Positions 53,582-62,083 of a stretch of 64,000 nucleotides of DNA are shown here, piece after piece (the first letter of the stretch is position 1; each line of letters begins with the position of its first letter). The notes under the pieces are model-generated. The model worked only from the letters and a program-made list of their open reading frames with translations, searched no databases and was not told where the DNA came from. A program made the translations under genes and the position numbers. Origin of the DNA: Blastopirellula marina DSM 3645 (GTDB lineage Bacteria; Planctomycetota; Planctomycetia; Pirellulales; Pirellulaceae); assembly GCF_000153105.1 (NCBI RefSeq), contig NZ_CH672376.1, forward strand, positions 484,992 through 548,991. The letters run 5' to 3'.

Positions 53582-54928
53582 TTATTGGTCATCCCCACTG
53601 CGGGACGATTCGTCCACTTGAATATCGCGCGAACCGTGCGTCCTGCGGATAGCTTCTTTGGCGCCGTACCCGTCGAAGAAGCAGCCGCTGATCCGGATTT
53701 TGTTGCCGCCATCGATCCAGAGAGGGTATTTTTTGGCGTCCAAAATGGTGCATCCATTGACGTGGATACGTGAGCAGTCTCTCAACGTCAGCGCCGCCGT
53801 CGGATCGGCGTCGCCGTTGATGTGCAGACCTTGGATGGTGCTGTCACGACAATCGATCAGGAGAACGCCGTTGTTGCTGTTGGCTGCGCCGTAATCGGGA
53901 TTTCGATCAAGCACGTTCGCCCCGATCACCATATTCGAGCAGTTCTCCGCGCGGATGTTGGCGCTGAAGCCCTTCCAGAGCGTGTTTCCGACAATCGTCA
54001 CGCCGCGGGCATGGAGAAGGTCGATATTCACGGCGACGTCGCTCATCGCATTATCGGCGATCGTGATATGACCGACCTTCCGCGGCTCATCCGCGCGACC
54101 GATCAAGCGGACATTTGCGCAGGCGGGGACCGAGGAGTGCTGAAGAGTGCAGCCGACGATCGCGCCCTCTCGCATCGATCCAGTGGTCGCATCAAACAGC
54201 ACGTTCGCCGCTTCGGGATGTTCGACCGACATGTTCGCTTCGATATCGCAGGTGCCGATGTGCAGATTGCGGATCTCGCTATTCCGCACGACCACGCCCC
54301 CTGCGGCGTTGTAGCTGATGTGACTGTTGGCGATGTTGATCTGATGCAAATTGAGATCGATCAGATAGAGCCCAATGCCGCTGTTCTCGTACAGATGACA
54401 CTCGCCGATCAGCACGTTCCGATTACGGCCGGTCAAGACGACGCCGTGCAGGCATTTGCGAACCGAGAGTCGCGTCAACGTAGGCTGCATCGCGCCGTTG
54501 ATTTCGACGCCGACCGCTTCGGCATGGGCGCCGACGATCTCGAGCCCGTCAATCAGCGGAGTGCGCTGTTTTTCCCAAACGTTCGGCTTGACCGTCTGAG
54601 GAGCGGCGGTGCCGCCGTGCGTGCCGATCAATTGCAGAGCAGGTCCGGCGCCTTCCATCTTAAGGGTCGCCGTCCCGTCGCCGCTGATCGCAACCGGGCC
54701 GGCCTCATCCAGCTGGATCGTGATCGTCTTTGTCAGTCGATAGACGCCGGCAGGAAAGCGAATCGACTGGGCGCCGGAGTCGACCATCTTTTGAATCGCC
54801 GCCGTGTCATCGGCGACGCCGTCTCCTTTGGCGCCAAAGTCGCGCACCGTTGGCTGGGCGACGGCGGAAGTCGCAAGACAAATCAACAGGGTTGCCGAAA
54901 GCAAGAGCAGACGAATACGGTGGGACAT
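53582..54928 (-). CDS. Secreted right-handed parallel beta-helix protein
   Basis: A 448-residue exported protein with a signal peptide (residues 1-24) and a pectate-lyase-3-type start (VRDFGAKGDGVADDTAAIQKMVD), after which parallel beta-helix coils occur to the C-terminus (for example HGVVLTGRNRNVLIGECHLYENSGIG and NNGVLLIDCRDSTIQGLHI). Such proteins bind or cleave polysaccharides; no catalytic motif was recognised. It is followed on the same strand by DUF2293 and preceded by ThuA genes, in line with a cluster for polysaccharide or sugar-acid turnover. Confidence 0.85.
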   Translation of the reverse strand: MSHRIRLLLLSATLLICLATSAVAQPTVRDFGAKGDGVADDTAAIQKMVDSGAQSIRFPAGVYRLTKTITIQLDEAGPVAISGDGTATLKMEGAGPALQLIGTHGGTAAPQTVKPNVWEKQRTPLIDGLEIVGAHAEAVGVEINGAMQPTLTRLSVRKCLHGVVLTGRNRNVLIGECHLYENSGIGLYLIDLNLHQINIANSHISYNAAGGVVVRNSEIRNLHIGTCDIEANMSVEHPEAANVLFDATTGSMREGAIVGCTLQHSSVPACANVRLIGRADEPRKVGHITIADNAMSDVAVNIDLLHARGVTIVGNTLWKGFSANIRAENCSNMVIGANVLDRNPDYGAANSNNGVLLIDCRDSTIQGLHINGDADPTAALTLRDCSRIHVNGCTILDAKKYPLWIDGGNKIRISGCFFDGYGAKEAIRRTHGSRDIQVDESSRSGDDQ

Positions 54929-54983
54929 GCGAAAAGATCCAAAGGAGGGAAGTGCGAAGAGTGGGGAGCTATAAGCAGCGCAG

Positions 54984-55015
54984 TAAAAAAGCCGCGGTCG
55001 GGTGACGGCGGCTTT
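54984..55015 (-). terminator. Terminator after ThuA gene
   Basis: On the minus strand AAGCCGC pairs with GCGGCTT around a 12-base loop and is followed by a run of six T. It ends the transcript of the ThuA gene (and probably the DUF1080-ThuA gene upstream), and separates it from the beta-helix gene. Confidence 0.85.
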
Positions 55016-55031
55016 GCTTGGTTGTTAAGGA

Positions 55032-55898
55032 CTACTTGCCAGCCGGTTTCGGCGATTTGCCGGCGTCGGGGTTCGGCTTCGAGAGGTCGATTTCGGCGAC
55101 GCCGGTTCCGGCGTAGCCTGCTTTCGCCGTGCCATCCTCGTTCAGTGCGTCAAGCGTCCAGAGCATGCCGCGGGAGACGACTCCTAGCCACTCGTCGGTG
55201 TTCATCGTTTCGTTGTGATGACCGAGCGTCGTGCCAAAGACTTTCGCTTTGCCATACTGGTTGGTCCAGATGACGGCGTGGTCTTTGTCGGTGTCTTTGC
55301 CGTAGGCCTGGGCGAGCGGCTTCATCTTGGGCCATTGCTTTTCGATCTTGTAAAGCTCGGCGACCGGGCGTTTCCAGACCTTGGGGAAGCCGGTCATGAT
55401 CGGATCGTCGGAGGCCAGCGTGACGACGTCGATTGGATGATGGCTTTCATGGCTGCGCGAGGTGACGCCCAGCAGTTTGCGCCATTCGTCGGTATCGGCG
55501 TTGCGATAGCTGTGCATCGAGCAGTGGACGACGATCGCCGGTACGCCGGTTTCGGTGTGCGCTTTGACGATCCCTTCGACGAATTCGACGTCTTTCACGT
55601 CGCCGTAGCATTCGTTATGCACGACCACGTCGTACGGCTTGATCCAGTCATGGTTCTCGTAGACCGGCACTTTGATGTCTTTACCGCTGCCGGTCAGCGC
55701 TACGTCCCAGTCGATGTTGACTCGTTGGCTGAGACCTTCGGTGATGATCTTCACCTGATTCGGATAGTCATGGCAACAGCCGCCGGTGATCAGCAGGCCT
55801 TTCAGTTTCTTCGGCACGTCTTCGGCGACGGCTGACGTGCAGATCGCCAAGACGGCGAGCAATGCCCAAACGGGCGAGTAGGTGCGAAATCGAGACAT
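55032..55898 (-). CDS. Secreted ThuA-like protein
   Basis: A 288-residue protein with a signal peptide (residues 1-25) and a ThuA domain, a glutamine-amidotransferase-like fold first linked to trehalose utilisation. The start of the fold is KLKGLLITGGCCHDYPNQ and the HCSMHSYR element near residue 124 is in the position of the nucleophile loop; SHESHHPIDVV and LGHHNETM follow. The reaction in these exported proteins is not established, but they often sit next to DUF1080 proteins that act on 3-keto sugars. It lies 54 bases downstream of the DUF1080-ThuA fusion. Confidence 0.88.
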   Translation of the reverse strand: MSRFRTYSPVWALLAVLAICTSAVAEDVPKKLKGLLITGGCCHDYPNQVKIITEGLSQRVNIDWDVALTGSGKDIKVPVYENHDWIKPYDVVVHNECYGDVKDVEFVEGIVKAHTETGVPAIVVHCSMHSYRNADTDEWRKLLGVTSRSHESHHPIDVVTLASDDPIMTGFPKVWKRPVAELYKIEKQWPKMKPLAQAYGKDTDKDHAVIWTNQYGKAKVFGTTLGHHNETMNTDEWLGVVSRGMLWTLDALNEDGTAKAGYAGTGVAEIDLSKPNPDAGKSPKPAGK

Positions 55899-55952
55899 GG
55901 TTGCGTCTCCTTGGGGGGCAATGATGGTTGAAGGGGGATTGATTGAACGGAG

Positions 55953-57470
55953 TTATTGAACGCTGGGAGTCGCTTCGGCGTCGAGATCGCCCAAGGCGAA
56001 CTGAATGCCGTCGAGGTAGAACGCCAACATTTGCGGGTTCCAATAGATCTCTTCACGATGTCCGAGCGAGCTGTAGAAGACGCGGCCTTCTCCCCAGTTG
56101 CGAACCCAGGAGACGGCGAAGTCGCCATCGTCGCGACGAATGTTCTTTTTATCCATGTTGGTCTTCTCGACGTCGAGCGACAGCAACACGTGCACTGCTT
56201 TGCGTGAGTAGGGATCGCGGAACTGATAGATCTCGTCGACGATCGAAAAATCTTTGCCACCAAAAGCGGCCATCAGCGGATGGGTGGGGCTATCGACTTT
56301 GACGCCAACTTTTTCGTGCCAAGGATGCGCGTTGAAATAGCCGCCGACCATCTGACCGAATTCGGGCCATTTGTAGTTCGCGTCGCTGGCGGCATGAAAG
56401 CCGACCAGCCCTTTCCCGCTCGACACGAAGTCGAGCAGGCTTTTCTTTAGTTTCGCTTCCGCTTCGGCGGCCGAGAGCTTTTCGCCGTACTTGGCGGCGA
56501 TTTGCTCGAGGTCTTCGGCGCGGGGTTGGATCCATTCTCCGGTCGTGTTGACCATCACGACGCCGTCGTACTGGTCAATGTTGCCCGGCCATAGTTCGGT
56601 CAGATCGTCGGTGATCTTGGACGTGAAGGCGCCGCTCTTGTCCCCCAACAATTGCACCGCTCGAGCCCCGACAGGGATCGAGCTATGGCGATAGCCGGCG
56701 TGACGCATGAAGACCAGCACGTTGCGGTCTTTTTTCGGAACCGCGGTCGCTTTGGCAGGCGCCGCTTCTTCAATCTTCTTGAGCTCGTCCGGCTTGGCCA
56801 ATTCGCGAATGAAGATGTTGCGGAACCAAAGCGTGTTGCCGTGGTGCTGCAGTTCGATCTGACCGGTCGGATAGATCGGCTTGTCACGCTCCCAATAGTT
56901 TTCTAGCACGACGTTGTCGGTCACCAACTTGCCGTTCAGCTTGACGGTGACGCGATCGCCGATCATGCGGACGTACATCGTGTTCCATTCGCCGATCGGA
57001 TTGTCAGCGATGATCGTCGGCGCGGAAGGGTTCTTCTTGTTGTTGTAGAGACCGCCGGAGCCGACCTTCCAGTGGTTCGGATCCCAGATTTGAATCTGGG
57101 GGCTGCCGCGAACATAAATGCCGCTGTCGCCATCGTCTTTGATCTTCCAATCGACGTACATCTCGAAGTCGGCGTAGTCTTTGTCGGTGCACAGGCTTTG
57201 GCCTTTGCCGTCATAGGTCAACACGCCGTCTTCGATCGTCCAATGCTCGCGCATCGACGCGTCCGCTTTCTCTTGCTCGGCGGCCAGGGCCTCAGCGCTC
57301 ATCTCGGCCCGCTTCGGCGGACTAGCGACCAGGCCTTTCCAACCAGAGAGATCTTTACCATTGAACAGTTTCTGAAAGCCGTCTGGCGGCTTTACATCAG
57401 CGCCGGCGTCGGCGGCCGAAGCGGCAGGCGCCGCGAGCAGCATTGCGAACAGAGCAACGAAGCGTTTCAT
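55953..57470 (-). CDS. DUF1080 (3-keto-disaccharide hydrolase-like) and ThuA fusion
   Basis: A 505-residue exported protein with a signal peptide (residues 1-19). Residues 30-225 form a DUF1080 domain (GFQKLFNGKDLSGWKG, YADFEMYVDWKI, GIYVRG and WNTMYVRMIGDRVTVKLNGK), a concanavalin-like fold known in 3-keto-glycoside hydrolases. Residues 245-490 form a ThuA domain (LVFMRHAGYRHSSIP, VGFHAASDANYKW, SLGHREEIYW). The combination is common in planctomycetes and probably acts on oxidised oligosaccharides. It precedes a separate ThuA gene with a 54-base gap. Confidence 0.9.
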   Translation of the reverse strand: MKRFVALFAMLLAAPAASAADAGADVKPPDGFQKLFNGKDLSGWKGLVASPPKRAEMSAEALAAEQEKADASMREHWTIEDGVLTYDGKGQSLCTDKDYADFEMYVDWKIKDDGDSGIYVRGSPQIQIWDPNHWKVGSGGLYNNKKNPSAPTIIADNPIGEWNTMYVRMIGDRVTVKLNGKLVTDNVVLENYWERDKPIYPTGQIELQHHGNTLWFRNIFIRELAKPDELKKIEEAAPAKATAVPKKDRNVLVFMRHAGYRHSSIPVGARAVQLLGDKSGAFTSKITDDLTELWPGNIDQYDGVVMVNTTGEWIQPRAEDLEQIAAKYGEKLSAAEAEAKLKKSLLDFVSSGKGLVGFHAASDANYKWPEFGQMVGGYFNAHPWHEKVGVKVDSPTHPLMAAFGGKDFSIVDEIYQFRDPYSRKAVHVLLSLDVEKTNMDKKNIRRDDGDFAVSWVRNWGEGRVFYSSLGHREEIYWNPQMLAFYLDGIQFALGDLDAEATPSVQ

Positions 57471-57563
57471 GCGAGATTTACCTCATCGATAGGTGTGGGA
57501 AATAGAAAGGAGGGGCGGGGACGGGTTGCGACAAAGCAGCCCAAACTATGATAATCGAACTTC

Positions 57564-58202
57564 ATGACCGGAGAAACTAAGCCAGATCCGCCCCCGTCCC
57601 CCCGGATGCGTCGACCCCTCAGTCGTTCGTTCGCCGCGGTCGCTTTCTACCCATCCTTGCTCTTTAACTGGTCAATGATTCGCCTTTTTCGCCGCTGGCG
57701 ATGGTGGGACCGAATCGATGAGCACGTTTTGATCGGCGCTTTGCCGAGCGAAAAAGTGGCCACAGAGATCATTGCGGCCGGCGTAACCGCTGTGGTGAAT
57801 ACCTGCCAAGAGTATGCGGGCCCCCTCGCGACGTACGCCAAATCAGGCGTCGAACAGCTTCATTTGCCGACCATCGACTTTGTTCCCCCATCGCTAGAAG
57901 ATGTGAAACGCGGGGTCGAATTCATCGATCAGCAGATCGCCGCCGGCAAGCAAGTTTACATCCATTGCAAAGCGGGCCGAGCTCGCAGCGCGACGATTGT
58001 CATCTGCTGGCTGATCAAAGCGAAAGAAATGACCCCCACCGAGGCGCAGCTCTTTTTAATTAGTAAGCGCCCCCAAACGCTGAAGAGCGTCCATCGTCGT
58101 CCGGTTGTCGAGCAGTTTTATCAGTGGTGGCTGAAAGAAAAGTCGCAGCGTGCGGCGCCGGGAGATGGGGCGCCGCCAGAGCAGGCGAATCCGCCGGAGT
58201 AA
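57564..58202 (+). CDS. PTPMT1-like dual-specificity phosphatase
   Basis: A 212-residue protein with the dual-specificity phosphatase active site HCKAGRARS (Cys135, Arg141) and a probable general acid Asp105 in PTIDFVPP. The N-terminal YPSLLFNWSM and WDRIDEHVLIGALP segments and GVEQLHLPTIDF match PTPMT1, the mitochondrial phosphatidylglycerophosphate phosphatase of animals. A mammalian-type enzyme of this kind has been reported in the planctomycete Rhodopirellula baltica, so the likely role is the last step of phosphatidylglycerol synthesis. The tail is Pro/Ala/Gly-rich. A second ATG at 57606 could be the start. Confidence 0.87.
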   Translation: MTGETKPDPPPSPRMRRPLSRSFAAVAFYPSLLFNWSMIRLFRRWRWWDRIDEHVLIGALPSEKVATEIIAAGVTAVVNTCQEYAGPLATYAKSGVEQLHLPTIDFVPPSLEDVKRGVEFIDQQIAAGKQVYIHCKAGRARSATIVICWLIKAKEMTPTEAQLFLISKRPQTLKSVHRRPVVEQFYQWWLKEKSQRAAPGDGAPPEQANPPE

Positions 58203-58314
58203 TCGGTAACCGCGATACCGACAAAATCGGGCGATTCGCCTCCCGTGTACGGCCAGAAAAGCTACGATATCGAAACGGCTGGTCCGTCCGCTTTTCGACT
58301 TTGGAGGAGTCGCT

Positions 58315-59304
58315 ATGCCGCGCTCGATCGCAATTCTGCTGCTGCTGACGCTGATTGGATGTGGAACCCCAGAGAATGGGGACTTGCAGTCCGACAACGA
58401 TGGCCCGGTGCTGCGCAAAGTGCGGTTGGCGCTCAATTGGTTCCCTGAAGCGGAGCACGGCGGATTTTACGCCGCCCAGCAACAAGGCTATTTTGCGGAA
58501 GAAGGGCTGGACGTCGAGATCATCCCCGGCGGTCCCGGCGTTCCCGTCATTCAGCAAGTGGCGCAAGGGAACGTGGAATTCGCCGTCGCGAACGCCGACC
58601 AGGTGATTCTTGGCCGCGCGCAAATGGCCAACGTGGTGGCGCTGATGTCGCCGTTGGAAAAGAGTCCGCGTTGCATCTTGCTGCATGCCAATTCGCCGAT
58701 CAAAACCTGGGACGAGTTATCCAGCTGCACGTTGGCGATGAACACGGGGCGCACGTTCGCGGCTTATCTGCAAAAGAAACTGCCGCTGAAAGATGTGCGG
58801 ATCGTTCCCTATAACGGCAACCTGGCCCAATTTATTAGCGATCCAAATTTCACCCAGCAAGCGTATGCCTTTAGTGAGCCGTATGTGGCGCAGGAAAAGG
58901 GGGTCAAAACCCGGTCGTTGATGGTGCATGAGTTGGGGTTCAATCCTTACACCAGTATTTTGATCACCAGTGACGATCTCTTGCAGGCCGAAAAAGGGCT
59001 CGCGACCAAGATGACCCGGGCCTGTTTGCGCGGCTGGAAGCACTACCTCGATTCGTCCAAATCGACGAACGAGCAGATCTCTTCGCTCAATCCGGAACTA
59101 GATGTCGCCGCACTGGAATTTGGCGCCAAAGAGATTCGCCAGCTCGCACTTTCTCCCCATGACGATCAGTACGGCCGGATGACGCTTGCGCGTTGGACCG
59201 AATTGCTGGATCAAATGGTCGACGTCGGCGCAGTCAAGCAAGGCCAAGTCAAACCTGATGTTTGCTTCGCCGTCGACATCTTCGCGCTGGCGACGCAGCA
59301 GTAG
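58315..59304 (+). CDS. NMT1/THI5-like substrate-binding lipoprotein
   Basis: A 329-residue lipoprotein (lipobox LIGCG at about residue 16) with a periplasmic NMT1/THI5-like fold used by ABC importers of nitrate, sulfonate, thiamine-precursor or riboflavin-like compounds. RLALNWFPEAEHGGFYAAQQQGYFAEEGLDVEI and the GVPVIQQVAQGNVEFAVANADQV strand are typical. No permease or ATPase gene lies alongside, so the importer is elsewhere. A GGAGGAG ribosome binding site precedes the ATG. The DUF255/YyaL gene converges on it with a gap of 5 bases. Confidence 0.9.
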   Translation: MPRSIAILLLLTLIGCGTPENGDLQSDNDGPVLRKVRLALNWFPEAEHGGFYAAQQQGYFAEEGLDVEIIPGGPGVPVIQQVAQGNVEFAVANADQVILGRAQMANVVALMSPLEKSPRCILLHANSPIKTWDELSSCTLAMNTGRTFAAYLQKKLPLKDVRIVPYNGNLAQFISDPNFTQQAYAFSEPYVAQEKGVKTRSLMVHELGFNPYTSILITSDDLLQAEKGLATKMTRACLRGWKHYLDSSKSTNEQISSLNPELDVAALEFGAKEIRQLALSPHDDQYGRMTLARWTELLDQMVDVGAVKQGQVKPDVCFAVDIFALATQQ

Positions 59305-59309
59305 CGCGA

Positions 59310-61247
59310 CTATGGATCCGCTTTGGCGCCGGTGTTGACGATTTGCTCGACGGCGACCAGCAGACGCGGCGCTGCGGCCGGCGCTAGTTCTAACAGAGCC
59401 TGACCGCTGCGCACGGTCGCGATCGCTTGCTCACGCAGCGCGGCGTCGTTTCGCTTGTCAGCCAGGTACAGTAGATTGCCGGCCGCAACCGAATTGCCGG
59501 CCGGGATCGCGTTGTCGGTCGCGATCTTTCCCCGCACAATCACTTCTTCGGCGTCCGCCGCCGTAAAGTAAAAGCCGCCGAGACGCGGATCGCCGAACAG
59601 TTCGATCTGCTGCTTGGTAAGTCGCTCTGCGGCGTCCAGCCACTTGGGCTCGCCGGTCGCTTCATGCAGCGCAATTAGGCCATCGACTAGCATCGCATAG
59701 TCGTCGACGTAGGCGGTGATTTTCGCCTGCCCATCTTTGAAACTCCGTAGCAAACGACCATCGGCAGAGGTGACGTTGGCCAGGATAAAGTCAGCGCTGC
59801 GTGCGGCGGCGTCGAGATAATCTTGGCGCTGGAGAATGCGGCCGGCGTCGGCCAAGCCGGCGATCATCAGCCCATTCCACGCCGTCAGCGCTTTGGTGTC
59901 GATCGCCGGCGGCGTCCGTTTTGCACGGGCCGCCAACAGCGTTTCACGCAGCGTTTGCAATCGCGTTTGCAGTTGGTCTGCGTCCAGCTTGAGGTTCTGC
60001 GGCAACTCGGCGATCGGCGCCTGTAGCTCTGGCACAAAGTAGACTTCCTCAAAGTTAGGAGAGCCGCCGAGACCATAGACCGACTTGGCCAGCTCTAACT
60101 GGGCAGGCGAAAGGATCGCCGTTAGTTCCGCCTGCGACCAGCGATAGTACTTGCCTTCTTCGCCTTCACTGTCGGCGTCGATGGCGGAGTAGAACTGCCC
60201 GTCGGGGCCGGTCATTTCTCGCAGCACAAAGTCGCACGTCTCTGCGGCGACGCGGCGATATTGGGGATTGCCGGTCAACTGATAAGCTTCGGCGTAGAGC
60301 GACGCTAGTTGGGCGTTGTCGTACAGCATTTTTTCAAAGTGAGGAATGCGCCAAAAGCGATCGACGCTATAGCGATGCAGCCCGCCGCCGATATGATCGC
60401 GAATGCCGCCGGCGGCGATGCCATCCAGCGTGGTGGTGAGCATCTTTTGCGCTTCGGCAGAGCCGGATCGCGCGCGCGCCAGCAGGTATTGCAGCGTCGC
60501 CGGTTCAGGGAACTTGGGTTGATTCGGATCGTCGGCCGAGAAATTGAAGCCCCCATGTTCGGCGTCAAACGTTTCAGCGATCGCGGCGTCGGCGGTCGCC
60601 AACAGTTGCTCATCCAGCGTCAGCGGCTGCAGCGTCACGCGCGGCCGCAGCGCCTCTTTGACCAAGTCGCTCAAGCCGTCGCCACTCTTGCGCAGGTCAG
60701 CTTCTTTCTCTTCCCAAAACTGGGCGACGCGATCGATGACGGTTAGAAATCCAACTTGCGCGTCACGATCGCCATCACGAGCCGGCCAATAGGTGCCGCC
60801 GTAAAACGGTTTGCCCTCAGGGGTCAAAAAGACTGACAACGGCCAGCCCCCGCCGCGCGTCATGATCTGTACGGCCGTCATATAAACGTGGTCGATATCA
60901 GGGCGTTCTTCACGATCGACCTTGATGCAGATGAAATGCTCATTCAAAAACTTGGCGATCTCTTCGTCCGTAAAACTCTCGTGCTCCATCACATGGCACC
61001 AGTGACAGCTCGAGTAGCCGATCGACAAAAAGATCGGCTTGTTCTCTTGCTTGGCCAGGGCCAGCGCCTCTTCGCCCCAAGGGCGCCAGTCGACCGGATT
61101 GTGAGCATGCGCCAGCAAGTAGGGACTAGTCTCGCCGGCCAGATGGTTGGCGGGATGCTGTTTGCCGGCGGCGGGTTCTTCTGCCGACGACTGACAAGCG
61201 GCCAAGGTCAACAACAGCAGCAAAGCAGTGCGAAGTGAAGCAGGCAT
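59310..61247 (-). CDS. YyaL-type thioredoxin-domain lipoprotein
   Basis: A 645-residue protein of the YyaL/SPATA20 family. A lipoprotein signal (lipobox TLAACQ) leads into a thioredoxin-like domain with the [12 protein letters not shown] motif (about residues 79-90) and [13 protein letters not shown]. The rest is an alpha/alpha toroid typical of glycoside-hydrolase-like or cellobiose-epimerase folds ([10 protein letters not shown] and [12 protein letters not shown]). The family is widespread but its reaction is not established. Export as a lipoprotein is unusual among described members, most of which are cytoplasmic. Its gene converges on the NMT1-like gene. Confidence 0.9.
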   Translation of the reverse strand: MPASLRTALLLLLTLAACQSSAEEPAAGKQHPANHLAGETSPYLLAHAHNPVDWRPWGEEALALAKQENKPIFLSIGYSSCHWCHVMEHESFTDEEIAKFLNEHFICIKVDREERPDIDHVYMTAVQIMTRGGGWPLSVFLTPEGKPFYGGTYWPARDGDRDAQVGFLTVIDRVAQFWEEKEADLRKSGDGLSDLVKEALRPRVTLQPLTLDEQLLATADAAIAETFDAEHGGFNFSADDPNQPKFPEPATLQYLLARARSGSAEAQKMLTTTLDGIAAGGIRDHIGGGLHRYSVDRFWRIPHFEKMLYDNAQLASLYAEAYQLTGNPQYRRVAAETCDFVLREMTGPDGQFYSAIDADSEGEEGKYYRWSQAELTAILSPAQLELAKSVYGLGGSPNFEEVYFVPELQAPIAELPQNLKLDADQLQTRLQTLRETLLAARAKRTPPAIDTKALTAWNGLMIAGLADAGRILQRQDYLDAAARSADFILANVTSADGRLLRSFKDGQAKITAYVDDYAMLVDGLIALHEATGEPKWLDAAERLTKQQIELFGDPRLGGFYFTAADAEEVIVRGKIATDNAIPAGNSVAAGNLLYLADKRNDAALREQAIATVRSGQALLELAPAAAPRLLVAVEQIVNTGAKADP

Positions 61248-61359
61248 AGAGCGTCTCGGCGAGAGGACGAAGGGGGGACGTTGATCGTACCATAGCCCTC
61301 ATCGAGAAGCGAATTTGCAATGGCGTTCGACGCGGTCTGAGTTGGGCGACGGCGGCGCA

Positions 61360-61393
61360 TAAAAAACACGCGACCCGTTTCGAGCCGCGCGTT
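61360..61393 (-). terminator. Probable terminator after FHA gene
   Basis: On the minus strand ACGCG and CGCGT pair around an interrupted GGCTCGAAACGGGT hairpin and are followed by TTTTTTATG, 25 bases after the FHA gene stop. Confidence 0.6.
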
Positions 61394-61417
61394 TGGTTAG
61401 TGTTCGTTGAAAAGCCG

Positions 61418-61759
61418 CTAGTCGACGACGGCTCGAAAGGTGACGTCGCCGATGGTCAGCAACTGACCCGGCGCGAGTTGGGCGAGATCGATCCGATCGC
61501 GATTGACGAAGGTGCCGTTCTCCGAGCCCAGATCGCGGACCAAGATCTCTTCGCCGCGAACCAGAATATCGCAATGCTCGTCAGCGACCAGGGGATGGCT
61601 GAGCTGCAAGTTAGCGCCGGCGCCGCGACCGATTCGAACCGGCAGTTGCAACGACATCTCTTGCGCGTCCATCGCGCCGCCGATTACTTCCAGGCGAAGC
61701 ACATGGACCTTCGGTTCGGACGCAGGGGAAGGAGCAAATTGTTTATTGGTCGCGATCAT
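61418..61759 (-). CDS. Single FHA domain protein
   Basis: A 113-residue cytoplasmic protein consisting mostly of a forkhead-associated (FHA) domain, which binds phosphothreonine peptides. The core motif GRGAGANLQLSHPLVADEHCDI (about residues 44-65; GR, S and H positions conserved) and DLGSENGTFVN (about 76-86) are present. Such proteins link Ser/Thr kinase signalling to partners; no kinase is adjacent. It is probably monocistronic. Confidence 0.93.
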   Translation of the reverse strand: MIATNKQFAPSPASEPKVHVLRLEVIGGAMDAQEMSLQLPVRIGRGAGANLQLSHPLVADEHCDILVRGEEILVRDLGSENGTFVNRDRIDLAQLAPGQLLTIGDVTFRAVVD

Positions 61760-62083
61760 GACTTATGGTTCCGCACAAAAATCGAAGACATCCTGTCCCT
61801 CTGTTCTTCCAGACGCAGCCCAAGCTGTTTTTGTTCGCTTGGTCGTCAGAAGATAGTCTGCCCTATGGGAGGGAGAATTTGACGAGGAGAAGATAAATAT
61901 TAGAAGCAAAATCGGGGCCAAAAGTTACGCGGACCCGTATAAATCGCAAGAAACGATTTGTCGGTTGCTGTAGATCGCTCGGCTGAGGGGGTTGGGTTGT
62001 AGTAGTAGCGGCAAAAAAAGGGGAAGCGAAGTTTGCTTCGCTTCCCCTCGAGATTGGCTGAATTTTAAAATTCAGGCGTTGAT
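61760..62083. promoter_or_regulatory. Intergenic region between FHA and secreted protein genes
   Basis: A 324-base gene-free stretch. It includes the promoter region of the FHA gene near 61760-61900 (no box recognised) and the terminator of the right-hand gene at 62012-62048. Nothing else is visible. Confidence 0.4.
62012..62048 (-). terminator. Strong terminator after the secreted 572-aa protein gene
   Basis: On the minus strand GGGGAAGCGAAGC pairs with GCTTCGCTTCCCC-type sequence around a short loop and is followed by seven T. It lies about 35 bases after the stop codon. Confidence 0.93.
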
